DNA of 64,000 bases from Vitellaria paradoxa (taxonomy: Eukaryota; Streptophyta; Magnoliopsida; Ericales; Sapotaceae), in the NCBI GenBank assembly GCA_019916065.1, contig CM034233.1, forward strand, positions 51,274,447 through 51,338,446. The letters are read 5' to 3'. The notes beneath the pieces are model-generated. The model did not search any database. It was not told the origin of the DNA and saw nothing but the letters and a program-made list of their open reading frames with translations. Every line of letters starts with the position of its first letter. Within the stretch, counting starts at the first letter, position 1. A program made the position numbers and the translations under genes. Of the stretch, positions 1-8,673 are shown one piece after another.

Positions 1-553
1 TTTATCACACTTCGTGACTGGACACCACTAATTACACCAAGTATTGTGTTGATGCACAAATTAGTTACGATTAATGTTGAATTCAATATATATTCAAATT
101 ATAAGCTTTTAATTTATTAAAATAAAATTATTAATTTTAAAGTTTATTTTTTTTATTTTAGAATTTATACTTAATGTTTATTTATTAGATTATGCATACA
201 CATACCTTTATCCATATATATACAAATATAAAACATTAACTCAACATTAAGAGTAGCCCCTTTACTTTATGGGAGAATTTCTTAGACCGTTGCCAGTAGT
301 TCAAATTAATTTCGATTTTTGTTAAAAGATGGAATTTTGCAATACAATTAAATATTTAATGAATCTATTCTACTTATAATATTGAAAAAAAAAATTATTT
401 CTCTCTCATTTTTTCTATTTGATCTTCATTCTAATTTTTGATTTTTTACATATTTTTAAATTATTTTTGAAATTTCTTCGTTTTCCCTCTCCTTCTTTTC
501 TCTTTTATCATTCACAAAACATTTATTTTTTTATCCCATATCACTAAAATAGT

Positions 554-555
<2 letters not shown>
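1..555. other. AT-rich intergenic DNA, no gene seen
   Basis: I see no coding region, RNA gene or structured repeat here. The stretch is AT-rich with short pyrimidine tracts (for example around 470-530) and leads into the TA microsatellite that borders the pararetrovirus. Confidence 0.6.
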
Positions 556-594
<39 letters not shown>

Positions 595-603
595 TCTTAT
601 ATA
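556..603. repeat. TA microsatellite, left border of endogenous virus
   Basis: A TA run (556-585) is followed by AATAAATAATCTTATATA. The 30-bp string at 574-603 recurs exactly at 8,623-8,652, just beyond the other end of the viral segment. The two copies therefore behave like a target-site duplication or a duplication made during repair. Insertion into TA repeats is reported as typical of florendoviruses. Confidence 0.8.
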
Positions 604-633
604 TTTACTATCTTGCTATTCCTGAGCTTCTCT

Positions 634-647
634 TGGTATCAGAGCCA
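634..647 (+). promoter_or_regulatory. tRNA-Met primer-binding site, left copy
   Basis: TGGTATCAGAGCCA matches the 3' end complement of plant initiator tRNA-Met, the conserved primer site and conventional numbering origin of plant pararetroviruses. It lies in the left terminal repeat, 237 bases upstream of the ORF1 start. Confidence 0.92.
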
Positions 648-870
648 TAGGTAGAGAGAATTAAGATATTTTAAAAACTTTGAATTTTTATTTTAGTTTA
701 CAAGATTTAGTAAACCTTGAACCTGACTCGGTGGGGAAACCCGATAGTCGCGTAGCCAGTTTAGGGCAATGAGTTGTAAGTCCCGTTTTTAGGTATAAAT
801 CGTTGACAGGCCTAGGGTGAAAGTTTTACTTAAGTTTTGTAAAATAAAATAAGAAGCTAATTTTTCTATC

Positions 871-1520
871 ATGTCTTTCTTGTCTAAATCTATATCTAAG
901 TCATCAAGTTCATCCCAAGATAGTAATATAATAAATCAAGAAGAACAAAATATTCAAAATCTACAACAACCTATATCTAACTGGAAAATCCTAAATGTTC
1001 CTATTAAAGAAGTTTATCATATCAAAAAATGATCTTTTTCTTCTGATTATTCTATCAAGACAGTTGAACAAAATATCCCATTTACATCTGAATGTCAATC
1101 TATCAAACTCCTTGACTCTAGTATCATTAGAAAATATCAAGAAAAATATTCATACATTCACTTTGGATTAGTTCAAATAGCTATCCAACCATTAACTAGA
1201 ATGGATTAAATACATCAATTCTACTATGTCTTAGAGATCAAAGACATCGTAAATTTCAAGACTCTTTACTAGGAGTTATTGAAACTAGCTTATATAACGG
1301 TCCTATATATTTTAACTGTTTCCCAAATTATCCGGTTTCTTTACATGATACTGGAATATTAAATTCTCTTGTCTTAAAAATACAAACATCAGGATATGAT
1401 ATGGAACCTGCAAATATTCCTTTTGCTGTAATCTATAAAATCCATTATAAAACTATGACTACTATCATGGATCCTTTAGTTAAAACCATTAGCCCTAAAG
1501 GAGAGAATTTTTTTTCAAAC
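871..1520 (+). pseudogene. Movement protein region of ORF1
   Basis: The translation in two frames (frame of 871, then the frame of 1206) shows the conserved 30K-superfamily movement-protein core of Caulimoviridae. Recognisable blocks are GLVQIAIQPLTR before the break and YNGPIYFNCFPN after it. In the virus this protein forms tubules through plasmodesmata for cell-to-cell spread. There is a stop at 1030 and frame changes near 1203 and 1505-1520. The N-terminus is serine-rich. Identification is by motif resemblance only. Confidence 0.8.
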
Positions 1521-3900
1521 GCAAAGAGAAAATTCTAATTTAATAGTTCCACAGACCATACTTTGGAATGATATCAATCTCCCAGTAGAATGGGAATTAG
1601 AAGATCAAATACCCGCTCCAAAAATAGAAAACAAAAAACTCCAACAAATTGAAGAACTCCCAAATGGATCTGTCAAACTTAAATTTTTATCCACAAAACT
1701 TTCTAATTTACAAATTAAAGAAGAAGGAGAAATACCTTTTCAAACAAAAAAGTTTAATAAATCTTATCAACCTCCTAGATCCTCTTATTCTAAAGAACCT
1801 TACCAACCTCCAAGATCATCCTATCAACCTCCGAGATCTTCTTGTTCCTCTATTCCAACATCAAGCAATTATGAACCTCTTAAGCTTAATAGAGTTAGAA
1901 ACAGATCAACCATACCCCAACCTATTTACACGGATTAAATAAATCAACAAGAAAAAGATGATGAAGATAAATCTTCTGAACATATGTCCCCAACTCAATC
2001 TCAAATGCAAGACGACCCTCAAATATTTGTCATAGATAGAAAATTTATTATGAACAAAAGTATATTAAAGAAAGATTTTGAATCATCCGAAAACGATCAA
2101 AGAAGAGAATGGTTCTTATCAAACTTTGATGAAGTTGCCAGAATACCAATAAGAGAAAAATTTTACAAACATATTCAAAATTATAAAAGTCATTTTAGAT
2201 TTTTTGATTAGTTTGAAAATTTTGCTGTCAATAATTCTATAAATTATCCTTTTACCAAAGAAATAAATGTTACCCAAAAACCCCAACAATGGAATACATC
2301 AGAAGGTACTAAACAATCTACCCATCCACCTCACGAAGAAATATCTATCCAATATAGAAATTCAATCATTAAGGCTTCACCTTATAAAATGAAATCACCA
2401 TCAGAGTCTGATATAACATCTAGAGATATACAAAAAATCTTAGAACAAAATAACTTTACAAATCAAAACCTTAAAACAATTAGTGATCAATTAAATAGAA
2501 TTGAAAACAATTTACAAGAATCAGAACCCGCAATAGGTCAAAATTTACATCAAAAACTTTTATTTATTCCTCATGAAATTCCTAAGAAAATCAATACTCA
2601 ATTAAAAGATAAAGATCTAATACAAGATATTGATAATAAGATTAAAAAACTACAAAACACATTGACATTTATGGTTACTCCTGAAACACTATCTCCATCA
2701 ATAAAAGCCATCCACACATTATCACAATTATCTGAAACAGAAGTTGAAGAAAAATATTAGAAACTTTTACTCCTCAAGATCAAACAATCAATATGGCCAG
2801 ATGGAATCATAACAAACATAATACAAAACATATAAAAAATTATTATCCAAGACCATCTTTCCCAGATCAACAAAATGAAAAGTTAGTTGAACCAACTCAA
2901 TTTTTCAAAGGTACTGGAATCTATAAATAGAATTTAGATGGATTAACAGAATATCAAAAGATTAATAAATTACCAGAAATGACAATGGTTGCAAGTGCTT
3001 ACAAAATGAAAAAATAATGTTCTGATAAAGCCGTAGCAGAAATTCTTATATTTGGATTTTCTGGAAGACTCAAAACTTGGTGGGATAAATACCTTACTGA
3101 ATCAGAAAAAAATAATATATTAAATGCTATCAAAACTGATGAATTTAATGAACCTATAAAAGTCGAAGATGAAGACGATAACCCAACAATAATAGAAGAC
3201 GCTGTTAATACCCTAATATTTTCTATTGTTAAATATTTTATAGGAAACATATCAAAATTTGAAGAAAGATCGTCTATAATCTTAACAAACTTAAAATGTC
3301 CAAAACTTCAATACTATCACTGGTATGAAGAAACATTTTTAACAAAACTTGGAATGAGAGATGACCAGCGTCTCCCGTTCTAGAAAGAAAAATTTATTGA
3401 TGGATTACCAAGATTATTTGCTGAAAAAGTAAAAACTAGATTAAGAGAACAAAATGAAGGCATAATACCTTATGAACATTTAACATTTCCAGATATATCA
3501 GACACTATAAAAGACATAGCATTTGAAATTTGTACTAATTTCCAATTAAACCAAAGATTACAAAGAGAATTAACACAATCACATAAAGAGTTAGACACAT
3601 TTTGTGAACAATTTGGATTAGCTAAACAAAACTTACCTCTATCAAGAAAATATAAAAAACATAAAAAGCTAATACCAAAACCCTATTATAAAAAGAAAAG
3701 ACAACCTAGTCAAGATAATTTTTACAAAAAAAACCCTACAAAAATAAACCAAATCAATTCCAACATAAGAAAAAATCGAAAAAGCCTATTAACAATCAGA
3801 AAATACCCCCAACATGTTATAAATGTGGAAAACTAGGACATTATAAAAATAATTGTCCATTAAAAGGTAAAATAAATTCCTTAGATATTGATGAACACCT
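1521..3900 (+). pseudogene. Linker and coat-protein region of ORF1, with zinc knuckle
   Basis: The first part (about 1,750-1,860) encodes repeated YQPPRSS-type units, a short proline/serine repeat. Then comes a charged region predicted to be coiled (about 2,390-2,760), and then a coat-protein-like domain (about 2,880-3,560). The domain ends in a lysine-rich tail and a CCHC zinc knuckle at 3,815-3,856, spaced C-x2-C-x4-H-x4-C, which binds nucleic acid in capsid proteins of reverse-transcribing viruses. An acidic serine-rich tract follows (3,920-4,060), as in pararetroviral capsid precursors. Stops at 1936, 2209, 2928, 3015 and 3381 and frame changes near 2750 and 3730 break it. Confidence 0.78.
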
Positions 3901-4440
3901 CAAAAAACAATTAGAAATATTGATTTTAAGTAATTCTGAATCAGAATATGAAAAATCAAATTCTCAAGATGACTTTGAAACAGATAATATCACATCATCA
4001 ACTGAATCTAATACAGAAATATCTGATGATTCATCTAGTAGCAAAATTATCAAGCAAAACTGTCATTGTAATGTTATTACCAGAAAACAAGAACTAATTA
4101 TGGAAATGATTGAAGATATAGAAGACCCTTAGTTGAAAAGAAATTATTTATTAAAATTAAAAGAAAACCTTCCACAGACTAAGAAAATAAAGAAAAGGTT
4201 GTAGAAAATTGTTATGATCTAGATTCAATATTAAAAAAGGCTAAACAACCTCAGAAATTACAAAAAATTTCAATAGAAGACATTAAACTTGAAATAAAAG
4301 AAATCAAGAAAGAAATTAGAACACTAAAACAGGAACTAGGACTATCAAAATCAGAGATTCAAGAATTAACAAAACAAATATTAATTCTAAAAAATCAACA
4401 TATTAAGGATATTATAGTCTCAACCTCCGATCAAGAAACC

Positions 4441-5034
4441 TTGTTAACCCATAGTAAAGAACATAAAAAAGATGATATTTTCATATTAACCCAAATATCC
4501 TACCAAAAATGGAATGTAAAATTAAAAATTATAATTAATAAAGAATATACTGTTAATACTACTGCACTCTTTGATTTCGGTGCTGACCTTAACTGTATAC
4601 AGGAAGGATTAGTAGCCATAAAATATTTTGAACCAACAAAAGAAAGACTATCATCTGCCAATGGTATGCCATTAAAAGTCAAATATAAATTAACAAGAGC
4701 CCATGTATGTAATCAAAATATATGCATAAAAACTCCATTTATTTTAGTAAAAGATTTAAATAGAGAAGTAATATTAGGAACACCTTTCTTAAATCTTATC
4801 CAACCCATGACCGTATCTCCTAAAGGAATTTCTACCAATATATTTGACCAAGAAATTATATTTGAATTTCTTAATCCTCCAAATATTAAAGATTTGAATA
4901 TTTTAAAAGATATAGCTATAGAAAAAATCCAAATAAATAATATCTCAAAAATCATATCAAAAGAAAAACATCTAATGTTTCTAAAACAAGAAAATGTGTG
5001 TCAACAAATCAAAAATCAACTTCAAGATAGTTAG
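4441..5034 (+). pseudogene. Retroviral-type aspartic protease region of ORF1
   Basis: This is an open stretch of 197 codons with no ATG at its left end; it belongs to ORF1. The aspartic protease signature lies at 4,567-4,596 as LFDFGADLNCI. The expected D-T/S-G triad reads D-F-G (codons 4,573-4,581), so the residue next to the catalytic aspartate is changed to phenylalanine. The downstream EVILGTPFL block (about 4,765-4,791) is the usual ILG flap-side motif. The protease cleaves the viral polyprotein in intact relatives. A stop at 5,032 separates it from the RT region. Confidence 0.85.
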
Positions 5035-5106
5035 ATGCAATTAGCAATTGAAAATTTTAAAAATAAAATAATTAAAGAAGTTTCCTCTACCATTCCAAAT
5101 GCATTT

Positions 5107-6468
5107 TGAAAAAGGAAAAGTCACATAGTCACCCTTCCTTATATTAAAGATTTTCAAGAATCAAAAATTAAAACAAAAGCTAGACCTATCCAAATGAATC
5201 AAGAACTCTTGGATTATTGCAAAAAAGAAATCCAAGATTTATCAGACAAAAAACTAATAAGACCATCCAAATCTCCCTGGAGTTGTGCTGCTTTCTATGT
5301 AAATAAAAACGCTGAAATAGAAAGAGGAATTCCAAGGTTAGTAATAAATTACAAACCTTTGAATGATGTTTTGCAATGGATAAGGTATCCAATCCCTAAC
5401 AAGCAAGATCTCCTTCAAAGGCTTGTACATGCTAAAATATATTCAAATTTTGATTTAAAATCTGGATTTTGGCAAATCCAGATCTCAAAATCAGATAAAT
5501 ATAAAACAGCATTCACTGTCCCTTTTGGACAATATGAATGGAATGTAATGCCTTTTGGATTAAAAAATGCTCCAAGTGAATTTCAAAAAATCATGAATAA
5601 CATCTTTAACCCATATTCTGATTTCTCAATAGTATACATTGATGATATATTAATCTTCTCAAATAGTATCCAATCTCATTGGAAGCATTTAAACACTTTC
5701 CTTTATATTATAAAGAAAAATGGTTTAGTGCTTTCTCCATAAAAAATTAATCTCTTTCAAACTAGGATAAGATTTCTTGGACATTACATTGATCAAGGAA
5801 CAATTACTCCAATTGAAAGAGCTTTAGAATTTGCAAGTAAATTTCCTAATGAAATTAAAGATAAAAAATAACTTCAGAGGTTTTTAGGGAGTCTCAATTA
5901 TATCTCAGAATATTATCAAAAACTTAGTATCATTGCTGCTCCATTAAGAGAAAGGCTTAAGAAAAATCCTCCTCCATGGTCTCCTCAGCATACCCAAATT
6001 ATCAAACAACTCAAGCAACATCTTAAGTCTTTACCATGTCTGCATATAGCAAACCCTCTAGCCTATAAAATTGTAGAAACAGATGTATCAGACCTAGGAT
6101 ATGGTGGTATTCTAAAACGTCTTCCTGGCCACCATCAAGAACAATTAGTCCGGTTTACATCAGGAACATAGACTAATGCCCAAAGGAATTATAGCACTAT
6201 TAAAAAGGAAATTTTATTTATTGTATTATGCATTCAAAAATTTCAAAGTGATTTATTAAATCAAGAATTTTTAATTAGAATTGATTATAAAGCTGCCAAG
6301 CATGTTTTACAAAAAGATGTTCAAAATATTGCATTAAAATAAATTTTTGCAAGATGGCAAGCTATTTTATCAGTTTTTGATTATAAGATTGAATACATCA
6401 AATGAGAAGCAAATTCCATCCCTGATTTCCTTACCCGTGAATTCTTGCAGAGAAACCATGCCTCCTAA
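5107..6468 (+). pseudogene. Reverse transcriptase and RNase H regions of ORF1
   Basis: The RT fingers and palm are well preserved between 5,194 and 5,742, including LVINYKPLND, FDLKSGFWQI, FTVPFGQYEWNVMPFGLKNAP and the catalytic YIDD at 5,635-5,646. After a stop at 5,740 the thumb and connection follow (LGHYID, FLGSLNYI). The RNase H begins near 6,070 with its first aspartate in ETDVSDLGYGG at about 6,076-6,108. Stops lie at 5,740, 5,869, 6,169, 6,340 and 6,403. The frame ends at TAA 6,466, eleven bases inside ORF2. In intact viruses this enzyme copies pregenomic RNA into DNA. Confidence 0.92.
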
Positions 6469-7897
6469 ACCTATTAGACCACCTTCATCAACCCAACAAC
6501 CAATATCAAAAGAATCATATGCTATGATACCTATTAAATCATCCTCTAGTCAAACCACACCCTTACTAACTACCATTCCCAGGGTCCTTCCATTATCCCC
6601 CAGTGACTGGTATACCCAGTTACTTGAAGAAGAAAGACAACAACAACAGATATTAAACCAAGTGGCTAATAAAAGATTTGCTCAAACAGTCACAATTGGG
6701 TCATCAAAAGAGGTGGCTACACGTCCCTCTTCATCATCTATGGTGGCTCTTGGCCCCATAGCCTCTTCATAAAAAAATGTGGTAGTATCGGCAAACCCCA
6801 CACCAATTTCTCAAATTTCCCTATCATTAAAATCACAATATTTTCCTAAACCACAAACCTATCTTATTACCAGATTATCTCAAGAATATGAAAACCCATT
6901 CACAAATCCACCCAATTACCAAGTTATTCATGATCTTCTTCAAACCGTATTTCTACCAAATAACCATTTTGTAACTTCAAATTCTATGAAAACTCAAAAA
7001 TTTTATGAATTTATACTGATTGACACTGAATCAGTATCATTTAAATATTATCCAGATAAATTTGACTAAACCCAAATAGCCTATTCAACATGTCAGATTA
7101 TCAAAATCTTATCTATTGAAGATTGGGGAGCACATCCAAACCAATTCCGTCAATTTTCTCAGCATTTTGTTCCATCCACCTACAATTACTGGGATTATCA
7201 AAAAGCCTGGTACGACACCTTTTATCATCAAAATAAAACATTCAGACATTCTTAGATGTTTTACTTCCACAACAAATTCCATCAAGACCTTCCAGCATGG
7301 TTCATCGAATGGTGGAACATGTTTGGGCCAGTACCAGAGATATTACCTCAACAAGCTCATCAAGGCCTCCAGATTTATCAAGATCGATTTAAAATCCCAT
7401 CTCATTTTCCCATGAACCAATTCCCTCATTTATTCTATTTCTTTCAACAATTCTCTCTTGCCTGGAATATCCAATGGGAATATTTTCATCAAGGACCAAC
7501 CATTTCATCACTAATCCACAGAATTAAAGTCAAATGGTGGGAGCAATTTAAAATTGACAGGGTTACTCCCGCAGCCATTGATAAATATTTCCATCAGCAT
7601 CCAGTATTAACAACATCAACAACTCCTCAGTTCCTTCTTAAAAAAAGCCAGAATATATCAAAACTTGCAGCTACAGCATCAAAAAAGGAATTAAAACAGC
7701 AATTGTTAGCTGCATTAGAATCATTATCAGAACAAGAATCAAGTGAGGACTCCAATTCGGCAGAAAGCTTCAATTCAGTCAACCTTGGCAATGATAATGA
7801 AGACGACTGCTATGGTATCCTTCCCCCTATCAATAATCCTACTCCATCAGCACCAATCAAGGAGAAGAAGAAAACAAAAGCAAAAGCCAAAAAATGA
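6458..7897 (+). pseudogene. Pararetroviral ORF2, unknown function, broken
   Basis: This is a single frame of 480 codons from ATG 6458 to TGA 7895-7897, interrupted by stops at 6,770, 7,067 and 7,253. The start overlaps the ORF1 stop by eleven bases (ATGCCTCCTAA, 6,458-6,468), which suggests coupled or leaky translation. The N-terminal third is rich in proline, serine and glutamine. The middle (about 6,990-7,590) is compact and rich in Trp, Tyr, Phe and His. The C-terminal 70 residues hold an acidic serine stretch and end in a lysine/alanine tail. I do not recognise a fold or catalytic motif. A second ORF of unknown role downstream of the polymerase is a feature I associate with florendoviruses. 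Being in one frame over its whole length, it has suffered less than ORF1. Confidence 0.75.
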
Positions 7898-7972
7898 TTA
7901 TCAAGCTACTGCAGATTTACACGCCTGCAATCATTCATCAAGTCACATGCCAAAGAAACTATTGCCATTAAG

Positions 7973-8137
7973 CTTTATGTCACTTTTCAGCTTTATGTCA
8001 ACTTTATGTATTTATCATCTTTAACTTTATCTTTATGTCAAACTTTATGTCATCTTTATAAAAAGAAGTTATGCTCTTTATCAGTACCCATCACGGAAAA
8101 AACTGTAGCCTGATTCTTTTCCCCATTATAAAAAGGG
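7973..8137 (+). promoter_or_regulatory. Pararetroviral promoter region with CTTTATGTCA array and TATA box
   Basis: Four copies of CTTTATGTCA (7,973-7,982; 7,991-8,000; 8,031-8,040; 8,043-8,052) and a near copy at 8,002-8,010 lie between the ORF2 stop and a TATA-like element TATAAAAAGGG at 8,127-8,137. A second TATA-like string TTTATAAAAAG lies at about 8,055-8,065. The position, downstream of the last ORF and upstream of the primer site, is where Caulimoviridae drive the pregenomic RNA. An AATAAA-like signal near 8,292-8,298 could serve RNA 3'-end formation. The promoter role is inferred from position. Confidence 0.6.
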
Positions 8138-8585
8138 AAGTAAGTTAAGTCTGAGGGGAGGTTGCATTCGAACTAGAAATCCATTATGCCGTCTGAATCT
8201 CACCAATATCCTCTCTAAAGCTTCCAACCTTCAGATGTATCAAGTGTAATTAATTTTATCAAGTAAGTCTTTGTATCATTTCTTGTATTCACTAATAAAA
8301 AGTTATTTTGCATCATTTATATTTTGTTATTTATATTATTCATTTATGTTTCAACTGAATTATTACAAACAAAAATTATCTTGGTATAGAATTTGTTTAT
8401 CAATTATAAAACAAAGAATATCTGAAACTGAAAACCATCAAATAGAAATTTTAGAATCATTATTTGTAAGTTATTTTTTCTTAAGAAAAAAAGAAAAATA
8501 TTATTTGGACAGAATTAAAGAATTTTGTTTTTAATTTTGCATATTATCTTCTTTATTTACTATCTTGCTATTCCTAGGCTTCTCT

Positions 8586-8599
8586 TGGTATCAGAGCCA
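8586..8599 (+). promoter_or_regulatory. tRNA-Met primer-binding site, right copy
   Basis: This is the second TGGTATCAGAGCCA, 7,952 bp from the first. It shows that the integrated molecule was longer than one genome circle. Confidence 0.9.
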
Positions 8600-8622
8600 T
8601 AGGTAGAGAGAATTAAAATATT

Positions 8623-8673
8623 TATATATATATAAATAAATAATCTTATATATATATATATATATATATATAT
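8623..8673. repeat. TA microsatellite, right border of endogenous virus
   Basis: The segment 8,623-8,652 is identical to 574-603 on the left side. The TA run then continues to about 8,673. Together with the left border it marks the integration site. Confidence 0.8.

Larger units (their letters stand above)
871..6468 (+). pseudogene. Pararetroviral ORF1 polyprotein (movement, coat, protease, RT, RNase H), broken
   Basis: The reading frame starts at ATG 871 and ends at TAA 6466-6468, about 1,865 codons when intact. Conserved parts in order are a 30K-type movement protein, a coat/nucleocapsid region with a zinc knuckle, an aspartic protease, a reverse transcriptase and an RNase H. In-frame stops lie at 1030, 1936, 2209, 2928, 3015, 3381, 4180, 5032, 5107, 5740, 5869, 6169, 6340 and 6403. 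Net frame changes lie near 1203, 1505-1520, 2750, 3730 and 4128, several of them in homopolymer runs. The largest surviving pieces are 4,441-5,034 (protease) and 5,194-5,742 (RT). It is a neutral-looking relic. Domain order and motifs are seen directly; the original continuity is inferred from matching family features on both sides of each break. Confidence 0.88.
602..8623 (+). mobile_element. Endogenous pararetrovirus (Caulimoviridae, probably florendovirus-like), decayed
   Basis: This is an integrated, slightly more than unit-length plant pararetrovirus genome. About 70 bp at the left end (602-671) is repeated at the right end (8,554-8,623) with three mismatches. The repeat includes TGGTATCAGAGCCA, the minus-strand primer site complementary to initiator tRNA-Met used by Caulimoviridae. 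The two primer sites lie 7,952 bp apart, which gives the circular genome length. Order of parts: leader, ORF1 (movement protein, coat protein with zinc knuckle, protease, reverse transcriptase, RNase H), overlapping ORF2, promoter region. There are no LTRs or integrase. Many stops and several frameshifts show it cannot encode its proteins. Assignment to the family is firm. Assignment to florendoviruses rests on the ORF2 and the TA-repeat location and is less certain; other endogenous genera remain possible. Confidence 0.9.

Noticed and set aside
634..647. Possible tRNA gene fragment
   Set aside because: The string is complementary to the tRNA-Met 3' end and acts as a primer site; no cloverleaf surrounds it.
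2999..3250. Minus-strand ORF opposite the viral coat region
   Set aside because: It is a shadow of the virus frame, which has recognisable motifs on the plus strand; this frame has none.
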